Assembly: GCA_041487535.1 (NCBI GenBank)
Contig: JBGPNM010000025.1
Coordinates: 1 to 15,471 of the forward strand
Length of the DNA: 15,471 nucleotides
Origin: JANWHZ01 sp041487535
GTDB taxonomy: Bacteria > Patescibacteriota > Saccharimonadia > Saccharimonadales > UBA4665
Direction: 5' to 3'
The translations under genes and the position numbers were made by a program. This document shows, piece after piece, positions 4,574 through 12,426 of this stretch. The notes below the pieces were generated by a model that was not told the origin of the DNA, did not search any database, and saw only the letters and a program-made list of their open reading frames with translations. The stretch's first letter is position 1; each line of letters starts with the position of its first letter.

Positions 4574-5785
4574 ATGAAAATCGTATTTGTATCAGACGCC
4601 ATTTATCCGTACAACAAAGGCGGCAAAGAAAAGCGGCTGTATGAGCTGAGCACGCGTCTGGTTGGTCTTGGCCATGACGTTCATATTTACACCATGCACT
4701 GGTGGCAAGGGCCGGAGAAGACGCGTACGGAAGACGGTGTTGGGCTGCATGCTATTTCACGGTACTACGATATGTACCATGGTGACCGCCGCAGCATCAA
4801 AGAAGGAGCTCTCTTCGGTCTTGCTTGCTTAAAGCTCCTGCTCGTCAAATTTGACGTACTTGATGTCGACCACATGCCGTTCTTCCCGGTGTTTAGCGCC
4901 TGGATTATTTGTTGGCTGCGGGGCAAGAAGCTCTATGGCACCTGGCATGAAGCCCTGTCCACGCACGACTGGGTGGGCTACATGGGGAAAAGCGGCCTCG
5001 TCGCTGCAGTGGTTGAAAAGCTGAGCATCAAGTTGCCGTACCGAATTACTGCGGCATCAGAACGGACCAAACTGCTGCTGGCAACGTACCACCATCGCGT
5101 AAAGCGTGTTGATGTTGTAGCCTCCGGTGTCGATTTTGCCGCTATCAACGATGCACAGCCAGCCGAAGATACGTGCGATGTGCTCTACGTCGGGCGACTG
5201 GTCAAAGACAAGCATGTCGACGTGCTCATCAAGGCTATGGGTCTGGTTGCCGCACGGGATCCTAAAATCCGCTGCATTGTTATCGGCCACGGCATCGAGC
5301 GCACCAATCTCGAACGCCTCGTGAGCGACCTTAAACTCTCAGAGCAGGTGAAAATCCTGGACCCGATTCCCAATGCAGCTGATGTCTACGGTTACATGAA
5401 GCAGGCAAAAGTCTTTGTCTTGCCTTCTGTCCGCGAGGGCTTCGGCATCGTTGCGCTCGAGGCCTTAAGCTGCGGCACGCCGGTGGTGACGGTCAATGCC
5501 CCGGCAAACGCCGCCAAAGACCTGATTGTTGAAGGCGAGACAGGATCAGTTGTTGAACTCGACGAAAAACAAATTGCCGATGCGGTTATATTCTGGGTTT
5601 CAACGGGCAGAAAGCTTACAGCGGCCAGCCAGCTTGCTGCCTATGACTGGAACACCTTGGCCGTGAAACAAGCAGAAGTATACGCTGCGCAGACGTGCGT
5701 ATCATTACAGGGCGCTAAGGATTGGGCTGAGCGGCCGCAGCTTGAAAAACTGCATAGGCCGGTTTACCGCCGCCGGCAGCCGTAA
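4574..5785 (+). CDS. family 4 glycosyltransferase (GT-B fold)
   Basis: A 403-aa GT4 enzyme, cytoplasmic, transferring a sugar from a nucleotide donor with retention. The N-terminal acceptor domain opens with FVSDAIYPYNKGGKEKRLYE (5-24), the Gly-rich loop. The donor domain begins near VLYVGRLVKDKHVDVLI (203-219), followed by IGHG (237-240), and the EX7E motif is complete as E288/E296 in REGFGIVALEA. The usual fold ends near residue 372. The remaining tail (from about CVSLQGAKD) is unconserved in look and is read from the strand opposite the glycosidase C-terminus (5715-5785). Translation is probably coupled to the GT2: ATG comes 3 nt after its TAA, with no good RBS. Acceptor and sugar are unknown. 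Confidence 0.87.
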   Translation: MKIVFVSDAIYPYNKGGKEKRLYELSTRLVGLGHDVHIYTMHWWQGPEKTRTEDGVGLHAISRYYDMYHGDRRSIKEGALFGLACLKLLLVKFDVLDVDHMPFFPVFSAWIICWLRGKKLYGTWHEALSTHDWVGYMGKSGLVAAVVEKLSIKLPYRITAASERTKLLLATYHHRVKRVDVVASGVDFAAINDAQPAEDTCDVLYVGRLVKDKHVDVLIKAMGLVAARDPKIRCIVIGHGIERTNLERLVSDLKLSEQVKILDPIPNAADVYGYMKQAKVFVLPSVREGFGIVALEALSCGTPVVTVNAPANAAKDLIVEGETGSVVELDEKQIADAVIFWVSTGRKLTAASQLAAYDWNTLAVKQAEVYAAQTCVSLQGAKDWAERPQLEKLHRPVYRRRQP

Positions 5786-6878
5786 CGAGCCCAAAAAAGT
5801 TCTCGTTCGTTGACGGGTCTGTGCCCGGGTCTTGATAAGTGTAGTAGAAGAACGGACCGGCCCAGGTATACGTGCGGTAGAGCCGTATCGCGTCCGTTAA
5901 GATTTTAGCTTGCAGCGCCGGATCGACAACGTAGGGGCTGGCGGCAAGATTCTGATTCTGCAGTGTCGCGACCGGTCCCGGGCCGCCTGTTGGTGCGCCG
6001 AACTCGGTAATCCAGATCTTTTTGGCGCCGTCGCCATTAGCCAGCATCAGGCTGCGCAGGCTATGGCTCGCGGCCGCCATCTGCGTCCAGGCATCATCGG
6101 CATTGGCGGCCGGCGACAGGGGGAAGGTATACGGATGATCGCCGACGGCATCGAAATATCCGCGGCCGCCGCTGCGGTACACGGCTGCCAGGAAGTCATA
6201 AGGAGCATAGGAGCCGTTGCCCGTCGCCTGAGGCGACAATCCGGCCGTAACGACGTAAGCCCGGGGATCGGCGGCGTGCAGGGCAGAGTAGGTGCCGCGG
6301 AGCAATGCAGTGTAGCGCGAAGGGGCAGCACCCGGCTGCCAGAAGACACCGTTATTCGGCTCGTTCCAGACCTCCCAGTAGCGGATGCCCTTCGGGCCGT
6401 ACCGCCGGGCGGCCGCACCGGCGAAGGCTGCAAACTGAGCCGGATCTGCCGGCGCGCAGTGGCTGTTGGAGGTACAGCTGCTGGGGCGGGCCCAGGGCGG
6501 GGTATAATCGAGAATCGCCAGCACGGTAAAGGGATGCTTGGATATAGCCGCCATGAGCGCATCATACTTTGACCAGTCATAGGTACGGCTGTTGTCCGGC
6601 TGGATCAGGCTCCAGTCAAAGTCCAGACGGATCCAGCGCGCGCCGGCAGTCTGCATGCCGTTCAGCCGCGCCGTCAATTGTTCGGGCGAGAGCGAAGGTA
6701 ATGAGCTGCCGGCAGCAATCCCGAGTGCCTGAGCGTCAGTCGTGAGAACCGTGTCAGAAGCTGCTGGGACATCGGCAGCAAGTTTTCTCGTTACGTGGTG
6801 TGCCGGTGCCCAAACATGTGCGGCCACGCCTAAAGCCGCCAATCCAACGATGAACGCCATAATGCTGCCGATCTGCAC
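5715..6878 (-). CDS. clan GH-A glycoside hydrolase, membrane-anchored or secreted
   Basis: A (beta/alpha)8-barrel glycosidase resembling GH39/GH5-type enzymes. The acid/base is E173 in EVWNEPNN and the nucleophile is E292 in WITEFGAPTGG; other barrel motifs are RLDFDWSLI (84-92) and DHPYTFP (247-253). C135 and C141 may form a disulfide, as expected outside the cell. Residues about 4-24 form a membrane segment. GTG 6878 is the first usable start codon but has only a weak GGAA upstream and leaves a signal without positive charge. The same frame stays open upstream to about 6953 and encodes an Arg-rich stretch (SRRSGRHTRHTWNRT) that would suit an N-region, with AGGAG before it but no ATG/GTG/TTG. 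The true start is therefore unsure. It overlaps the GT4 gene convergently. It may trim the glycan made by this locus. Confidence 0.82.
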   Translation of the reverse strand: MQIGSIMAFIVGLAALGVAAHVWAPAHHVTRKLAADVPAASDTVLTTDAQALGIAAGSSLPSLSPEQLTARLNGMQTAGARWIRLDFDWSLIQPDNSRTYDWSKYDALMAAISKHPFTVLAILDYTPPWARPSSCTSNSHCAPADPAQFAAFAGAAARRYGPKGIRYWEVWNEPNNGVFWQPGAAPSRYTALLRGTYSALHAADPRAYVVTAGLSPQATGNGSYAPYDFLAAVYRSGGRGYFDAVGDHPYTFPLSPAANADDAWTQMAAASHSLRSLMLANGDGAKKIWITEFGAPTGGPGPVATLQNQNLAASPYVVDPALQAKILTDAIRLYRTYTWAGPFFYYTYQDPGTDPSTNENFFGLVTAAGGGKPAYAVFQAAAAQPNP

Positions 6879-6956
6879 AGTGCGGTTCCATGTATGCCGC
6901 GTATGCCGGCCCGAACGTCGCGAGTATGTAACCGTAGCAATCTCTCCTGTCGATTA

Positions 6957-6985
6957 TTGACAATATAAGCCCAATATATTACAGT
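6957..6985 (+). promoter_or_regulatory. promoter of the two-TM/deacetylase unit
   Basis: Perfect TTGACA (6957-6962), a 17-nt spacer and TACAGT (6980-6985). It faces away from, and overlaps, the glycosidase promoter region, so the two units may compete or be co-regulated. Confidence 0.5.
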
Positions 6986-6991
6986 ATTATA
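6986..6991 (-). promoter_or_regulatory. -10 box of the glycosidase gene
   Basis: Minus-strand TATAAT (6991-6986). The best -35 match, TTGCCC, lies 19 nt away, which is long. The transcript would start near 6979 and include an AGGAG site at about 6942-6950, well upstream of GTG 6878. This adds to the doubt over that start. Confidence 0.45.
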
Positions 6992-7029
6992 TCATATAGT
7001 CTGCATGAGAGGGCAATATCTGACATCGT

Positions 7030-7236
7030 ATGCTGCATATCGTTTTTAATTATCGTGATCCACTGGTACAGCTTCGTCTCGGCGCGCTGTTGGCGGTGGT
7101 GATTATTATTGTGTGCCTTGGGGCGCTGGAGTTTACGCCGCAGGCGAGTCTGCGTCTCAAACTGCTCAGCGGTGTTGCATTGTTACTCAGTTGTCTTATT
7201 GTCGGCTATGCGCTTGTAGCGCTGCGGGGTGTCTAA
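7030..7236 (+). CDS. small two-TM membrane protein preceding deacetylase
   Basis: A 68-aa protein with two membrane segments: about residues 17-35 (LGALLAVVIIIVCLGALEF) and 42-64 (LKLLSGVALLLSC onward). The loop between is short (TPQASLR), and both ends are short with a basic residue or two. ATG 7030 is the only start after an in-frame TGA; no RBS is seen. The frame ends in TAA at 7234-7236, and the deacetylase reading frame continues in the same phase from the next codon, GTG. It may be a stand-alone partner that holds the deacetylase at the membrane, or the N-terminal anchor of one protein split by a stop. No family was recognised. Confidence 0.6.
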   Translation: MLHIVFNYRDPLVQLRLGALLAVVIIIVCLGALEFTPQASLRLKLLSGVALLLSCLIVGYALVALRGV

Positions 7237-7875
7237 GTGGACCCTGTACGCATGCGGGCCAAACACGGTATATCGCGCGTGCTGCACGCCTATGCCGACT
7301 TTCGCATCGGGGCTAACGAGGCGGAAAAACGTTGCCATAAGCAGAGCGACTCGATTCTCCTGACATTCGATGATTACGGTACGGAATCGGAAATTGGCGA
7401 CATTTTGGCCATCCTGGCGGCTAAGCAAGTGAAGGCCATGGTCTTCCTGACCGGAAACTGGGCAGAAGCGAACCAGGAGCTGACACAAAAGATTCGGGCA
7501 GCGGGTCACGTTATCGGCAACCACACGTATAATCATCCGAACTTACTCCAGCTCCCCGACGCCGCCGTTATCCGTGAAATTCAGAAGGGAGTGCCTGGAC
7601 AGTGGCTGCGAGCGCCCCAGGGGCGGGCTAACCGCCGCATCCGCCGCCTGGCCGGCTCGTTGGGCTTTTCGCTCTGCTACTGGACGATTGACAGCCGGGA
7701 CTGGACCGGCGCCGATGCGGCCACGATGCGGCATACAATCCTGACAGAGCTTCATCCCGGCGCGGTTGTCCTGTTTCACCTCCACGGTACGCATACCCGC
7801 GAACTGCTGCCCGGTCTTATCGACGATATCCGTGCACAGGGCTTTGTCCTTACAGACATGAATGAAGCCTGGTAG
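7237..7875 (+). CDS. NodB-type polysaccharide deacetylase (CE4)
   Basis: A 212-aa metal-dependent deacetylase that removes acetyl groups from N-acetylated sugars. CE4 motifs in order: TFDD with catalytic D45 and metal ligand D46; GNHTYNH with metal ligands H96 and H100; RAPQG (125-129); WTIDSRDW (149-156); and LFHLHG with H181. All five are present, so it should be active. It lacks a signal peptide or membrane segment of its own. The 68-aa two-TM gene, in the same phase and separated only by TAA, may provide the anchor. The start is uncertain: GTG 7237 adjoins the stop, and ATG 7252 is the alternative; neither has a strong RBS. It converges with the fusion gene after a 17-nt gap. The likely target is peptidoglycan or the locus glycan. 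Confidence 0.86.
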   Translation: MDPVRMRAKHGISRVLHAYADFRIGANEAEKRCHKQSDSILLTFDDYGTESEIGDILAILAAKQVKAMVFLTGNWAEANQELTQKIRAAGHVIGNHTYNHPNLLQLPDAAVIREIQKGVPGQWLRAPQGRANRRIRRLAGSLGFSLCYWTIDSRDWTGADAATMRHTILTELHPGAVVLFHLHGTHTRELLPGLIDDIRAQGFVLTDMNEAW

Positions 7876-7892
7876 TACGGCCTGGCTGTCTG

Positions 7893-10800
7893 TTATTTAT
7901 AAATCGCGACGTTCGTCGATGCGTACACAAGGTTTTTGTTGGCGTCTAAAAAGCCGACCGGCGGCTGGTAATAGATAAGCGCTGACCCGTTGTAGACGGC
8001 AACCTGGTGAAACGCGCTATTGCCATAGCTAAGAAATACGAGGCTATCCTGCGGGATTGCTCCCGGCACCAGCATCGGCTGCGCAAAAATACCGGCATAC
8101 GTGATGAGTTTCCGGCGCATAAATTCGTCGCTGTAGACGCGCGAGCCGACCGGCGTATTGGTATCCAGCCAGCGGGCCGCGGTAATTTCTTCTTCATGCG
8201 TGTAATACGCTTCGTAGTAAAAACCGGTGTTGCTGAGCGGCAATACCGGCTTGAACCCGCCGGTCAGGGCCGGCAGGAGCCCGGACAGCACCGTATAAAA
8301 GCCAACCAGAACTACTCCGAGTATGGCCTCGCCGGCGCGTTCAGGAATGCGGACCAGCTGGAGCAGCCAAATGCCCGCGAGTACCATCGGCAGCGACAAC
8401 ACCAGGAGAGCTTCCTGAATCATGCGTGTCACACTGTAATTTATTGCGGAGGGCAGCACGACTTGCATGCCGATCAGCACGAGCGCGCCGACACCAACGA
8501 ACAGAAACTGCAGCGGCATCTGCGCACGGTTCTTCCGCAGGACGAATGCGAGCAAAAGACCGAGCGCGACAAACCCCTCAATAGCCAGTCCGTAAACTGT
8601 ACGCAAAGCGTTGTATACAGCGGTAACCGTAACGGCAGGTGATGTAATCTGGGTGATGGGGCGATTTACGGGTGCAATAATTTCCGGCGAATTCTCTAGC
8701 GGATAGCGGGCGATTACCGAGGGGGCGTAGTAATCTTTTGCCGGCAGGCTCCGGGCCGAAGTCGCAGCTGCAGCGTACCGGGCCGTCGGAGTCGAGCCAG
8801 GCATCGGCCGCGTCAGGTTAGCAGCGGATAGTGAACGGTTGCCGGCGGTTGCCGTGACCGATCGGAGTGTCGAATAGATATTGTTAGAGGTCTGCGTGGC
8901 GATTGAGCCCCAAGCGATGAGCACGAACAGCGCACCAATGACGACCGGAACGTGGTATATGCTCGTTAGCTGCCCCATTGTCGACCCCGGCCGGCGGCGT
9001 AATAGTACCGGTGCCCACCGCCAAGCAGCAGCGAGAGCGAGGCTGAACAGCAACGCGCCAAGCGCGACATAACTCGTGGAATAGTGAGATAACACCATGC
9101 CAACGAGGAACAGGAACCCAAGTATGCTTTTGAGCCGCCAGTCCAGCTGTTTATCCAGGCCCGCGAGTAATGACAGGGCCAGAAACAACAGCGCCGTTTC
9201 CTGGCGGTTCAGCATCATGATATCCGTCAGGAACGTCGGAAACGACAGGAGCAAGAAGGTGGCGAGCAGCGCCGTACGCTTGCTGACATAGCCCCGCAGC
9301 ATCTCGTACATAACCGGGGCGAGCAATGCAAAAAACAACTGGAAGATGAATTTGAAGACATACGGGTCGCTGATGCCGGTCAGCTTCTGGAAGATTGTGG
9401 GCAGGATGGTGATGCTCAGGCAGGCCATGTACGCGTCTTGGTAGTAGTTCATATGCCACGCCGCGTGCGTCAAGGTAAGCCGGAATACCTGGTATTCCTG
9501 CATTACGTCGTGCCCGGTAATATTCCAGCCCCGCATGGACGTAGCCAGCAGGATGCTCAGACAAATGGAGTACAAAAACCAGCCGTAGTATCGGCTGAGC
9601 TGAGTGTGCCGGAAAATCATCACTAGCACCAAGGCGGCAATCGCCCCCATAGCGAGCATTGCTAAGCCGTCCGGGCCGCCGTTATTTAATGTAACCGCGC
9701 CAGCGGCCGCAAGAGCCGGCAACAGCAGCCCGATGGCAATGGCTGCACTGCCGGATGCTACGCTCCCTTTTAGTGTAACGGCATACCCGGAGACCAAACG
9801 GTAGCTCCGCGGCGAACGGGCGAAGGCAAGTAACGCCAGAAGCACACAAGTGGCTCCAATCGTGTAGGTCAGGGGCGTTACCGTAAAAGGCTGCGTCATG
9901 CCGAGAACGACATATGCTTCGTTAAGTACCAAGCCGCTCAGCATGAGTATAAGTAAACTTAACCCCGTTACGTAGCCCAAGGTGCGGAATCCGTATGATG
10001 GTTCTTTTCGTTTGGCGGTTGCCAGCAGCCAAGCGCAATAACCGGGCATAAGCAGCAAAAACGGAACCGATACAACCGCATGGAGCCAAGCCGGCCTGGT
10101 ACACAGCATAATGCCCACCCATCCCGCTATCAGGCCCAACGTGCCTGCAAGATGCAGTATGCCCGCTACTGCGCGGATTGCATGCGCGGCGCGGGCACAC
10201 AGAAGGAGTATATAGCCACGGATGAGGCCCGTGATGATCATCGATTCTTCGGCCAGCTGGATATAGGGGAAGAGCAGCAAGCTGATGTCGCGGCGCCGCA
10301 GCGCTTTAAGCGTCCACCAGTAGTAAAGAATTTGCGGTACCGCGACGGCAACAGCGGGCAGCAAGAGCGGATAGAGGATTGCCACGCTTGCGCAGGCAAA
10401 CACAAACAAAAACGGAAAAGGGAAGACCGGCGGAGTAATATGGTACTTCCGATGGAATGCCAGATTAACCGGGCCCCGCTTATACGGCCGAAGCAGATAC
10501 TGCAGGAGCGTTTGCCCCCGCTCATGGACAATAACCGCCTTCGGCACGCTGTAAAATTTGCGTCTGGGCAGTGCGTCATGGATTCGCCGGCTGATATCCC
10601 GGTCTTCAATGCCGGACATGGACTCCTGCCAGCCGCCTACCCGGTTCAGGACTTCGCGCGGGAAAGAACCGTTGGCGCCGTATAACTCCGTTACTGCTAC
10701 TCTTGTTGACTTGATTGCGCTTGGCTTGCTTCTTTGCGCTTGGCTTTGGATATACCGCCACAGCCTATGTAGCGGATTCTTGCTGCCGGAATTAGGCCCC

Positions 10801-11237
10801 GCCAGTTGCACACCGATATTGCTGTCGCAGGCGCTGATATAGCGGTTCGTAATTCCCCGGACCGGTTGCGGTTCGGTAAGCCTGCCGCCTACGCCCGCCG
10901 GATTGCCTTTGGCGTACCCCTTTGCTATATGCGCTAGCCAGGTCGGTTCGGCAATACAGTCGTCATCGAAACAAACGTAAATATCTCCCTTGGCGGCTTC
11001 CAGGCCGGCATTCCGCGCGCCTGATACGCCGCGGTTCACCTGCAGCCCGACGTAACGGACGTCGGCGTAGCTTTTGGCGACAGCCGCCGTATGGTCGGCT
11101 GAGGCGTCGTCGATTACTATAATTTCGTACCGGTTGCGCGGGTATGTTTGGCGCCGGAGGGAGTCTAGCGTAGCGCCCAGGGTTGCCTCGCCGTTGTGGC
11201 TGATCACAGCCACGCTCATAAAGGGTCGTTTAGGCAT
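7893..11237 (-). CDS. fusion of GT2 glycosyltransferase with polytopic GT-C-like membrane protein
   Basis: A 1114-aa two-part enzyme. Residues 1-250 are a GT-A family 2 transferase: VAVISHNGEATL (9-20), IDDASADHT (42-50), a metal-binding CFDDDC (D91-D93), YGANGSFPR (186-194) and GIEDRD (E211/D212, likely catalytic base). TM pairs follow (272-310, 317-345). Residues about 360-540 (with LLMPGYCAWLL, 395-405) recall the DUF1616 membrane region. From about 545 on come many TM segments with GWNITGHDVMQEYQVF (570-585), like the first-loop acidic motif (D577/E581) of GT-C enzymes and DUF2206. The last 85 residues form a soluble outer domain. One protein would act on both membrane faces. ATG 11237 overlaps the upstream GT4 stop by 8 nt. 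DUF assignments are from memory and moderately sure; the GT2 part is firm. Confidence 0.82.
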   Translation of the reverse strand: MPKRPFMSVAVISHNGEATLGATLDSLRRQTYPRNRYEIIVIDDASADHTAAVAKSYADVRYVGLQVNRGVSGARNAGLEAAKGDIYVCFDDDCIAEPTWLAHIAKGYAKGNPAGVGGRLTEPQPVRGITNRYISACDSNIGVQLAGPNSGSKNPLHRLWRYIQSQAQRSKPSAIKSTRVAVTELYGANGSFPREVLNRVGGWQESMSGIEDRDISRRIHDALPRRKFYSVPKAVIVHERGQTLLQYLLRPYKRGPVNLAFHRKYHITPPVFPFPFLFVFACASVAILYPLLLPAVAVAVPQILYYWWTLKALRRRDISLLLFPYIQLAEESMIITGLIRGYILLLCARAAHAIRAVAGILHLAGTLGLIAGWVGIMLCTRPAWLHAVVSVPFLLLMPGYCAWLLATAKRKEPSYGFRTLGYVTGLSLLILMLSGLVLNEAYVVLGMTQPFTVTPLTYTIGATCVLLALLAFARSPRSYRLVSGYAVTLKGSVASGSAAIAIGLLLPALAAAGAVTLNNGGPDGLAMLAMGAIAALVLVMIFRHTQLSRYYGWFLYSICLSILLATSMRGWNITGHDVMQEYQVFRLTLTHAAWHMNYYQDAYMACLSITILPTIFQKLTGISDPYVFKFIFQLFFALLAPVMYEMLRGYVSKRTALLATFLLLSFPTFLTDIMMLNRQETALLFLALSLLAGLDKQLDWRLKSILGFLFLVGMVLSHYSTSYVALGALLFSLALAAAWRWAPVLLRRRPGSTMGQLTSIYHVPVVIGALFVLIAWGSIATQTSNNIYSTLRSVTATAGNRSLSAANLTRPMPGSTPTARYAAAATSARSLPAKDYYAPSVIARYPLENSPEIIAPVNRPITQITSPAVTVTAVYNALRTVYGLAIEGFVALGLLLAFVLRKNRAQMPLQFLFVGVGALVLIGMQVVLPSAINYSVTRMIQEALLVLSLPMVLAGIWLLQLVRIPERAGEAILGVVLVGFYTVLSGLLPALTGGFKPVLPLSNTGFYYEAYYTHEEEITAARWLDTNTPVGSRVYSDEFMRRKLITYAGIFAQPMLVPGAIPQDSLVFLSYGNSAFHQVAVYNGSALIYYQPPVGFLDANKNLVYASTNVAIYK

Positions 11238-12426
11238 GCTGTTCTGTCTCGGGGGCCGCCCGGCCCTGTTTATCTGCTGCGTGTTTTCGTAAAAATTTCT
11301 GTAAACCGGATGCTAGTGTTGACCATGCATATGTCGTCTCGGCGCGCTGCCGCGCGGCCACGGCCATCTGTTTTCGCACTTCGTCGTGTGTCAGAAGGTA
11401 GACCAGGGCTTTTGACAGTTGCCGTTCGTCGCCGGCCGGGACCACCATGCCAGCTGGCTTGCCTCCGCCGGTGCCGCCGACGTACCGGCCTAAGTCGCCG
11501 ACGTCGCTGACCACCGGTACGCTGCTCATGGCCATATACTGGAAGACTTTCATATTGCTGGCCGCCCGGGTGGGCGGGGTATCCGGCTGGTAGCAGACGG
11601 CGATGTCTGCAAATTGGACGTAGTTTTGTGCGGCAAACATGTCAATCCAACCCGAAAACGTGACGGCGCGCGAAATGCGTAATTGTTTGGCGAGCTTTTT
11701 GGCCTGCTCTAGCGCACTGCCCCCGCCAAGAATGGTGATCGTGGCGTCCGGTACCGCATTGATGACGGCCGGCAACGCGCGCAATAAGTCTTCGATTAAC
11801 TCCAGGCGGTTGAGCGCCCCGAAATAATACAGCGCGTGACGGGGCGGCTGCTCTTTCATCAAAGGATACTCGGCCGGGTCAACGCCGTTTGGCAGGACTA
11901 GTACGGGTTTTTCAGGGTAGCGGTCAGAGACGAGCGACCCCAGGTACGAGGAGGTTACGACTACCGCTGAGGCAAAGCGCAGCGTCAGACGTTCGCACAG
12001 CGCTACCAGCTTGACTTGCACCGGAGACTGTCCCTGGGCTTTCATAACTTCGCTGCCGAGATCGTCCAAGTCCAGGATTACCGGGGTGCGGAACGGCAGT
12101 TTTGGCAGTAAGCCGGCGATGGTGATAGGGGTAGGTTTGTACAAGTAAATAACATCTGCGCGGGCGCGGAGTATGGCCCTAGCCGACGTGCATACATACG
12201 GCAGCAGATTCAAACTTGCCGACTTGGTGGATAGCTGCCACGGCTGGATAAGCCGGACCGGCCCGAGGCTGGCATGCTTGTCCGGTTTGAAGTCGTTATA
12301 TTTGTCGGCCGACGGGACAATCAGCGATACGTCCCAGCCTTGCCGGGCAAGCTGCTGGCCGAGGCAGACAATTCGAAAAGTCAGGCTGCTTTTATACGAG
12401 CCGGAGCTGAGCATCAGGAGTTTCAC
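11230..12426 (-). CDS. family 4 glycosyltransferase with degenerate EX7E motif
   Basis: A 398-aa GT-B fold protein of the GT4 type. The N-domain opens MKLLMLSSGSYKSSLTFR (1-18); the linker region has VLPNGVDPAEY (177-187); and the donor domain has YYFGALNRLELIEDLLRAL (200-218) and ILGGGSALEQA (232-242). Where GT4 enzymes have EX7E (as in K-x-x-E-Y-M-A-x-G), this protein reads MKVFQYMAM: the second Glu is Gln296 (codon CAG) and the first position is Ala288. This may lower, alter or abolish transferase activity, or mark a subfamily that does not need these residues. It starts with GTG 12426, overlapping the upstream TGA by 4 nt (GTGA), and ends within the fusion gene start. It is the third gene of the four-gene operon. 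Confidence 0.83.
   Translation of the reverse strand: MKLLMLSSGSYKSSLTFRIVCLGQQLARQGWDVSLIVPSADKYNDFKPDKHASLGPVRLIQPWQLSTKSASLNLLPYVCTSARAILRARADVIYLYKPTPITIAGLLPKLPFRTPVILDLDDLGSEVMKAQGQSPVQVKLVALCERLTLRFASAVVVTSSYLGSLVSDRYPEKPVLVLPNGVDPAEYPLMKEQPPRHALYYFGALNRLELIEDLLRALPAVINAVPDATITILGGGSALEQAKKLAKQLRISRAVTFSGWIDMFAAQNYVQFADIAVCYQPDTPPTRAASNMKVFQYMAMSSVPVVSDVGDLGRYVGGTGGGKPAGMVVPAGDERQLSKALVYLLTHDEVRKQMAVAARQRAETTYAWSTLASGLQKFLRKHAADKQGRAAPETEQHA

Noticed and set aside
5910..6572. 220-aa + strand ORF
   Set aside because: Antisense to the glycosidase, whose active-site motifs are clear on the other strand; Arg/Gly-rich shadow frame.
8007..8642. 211-aa + strand ORF rich in Gln/Arg/Glu
   Set aside because: Antisense to the membrane part of the fusion protein; composition is what hydrophobic codons give on the opposite strand.
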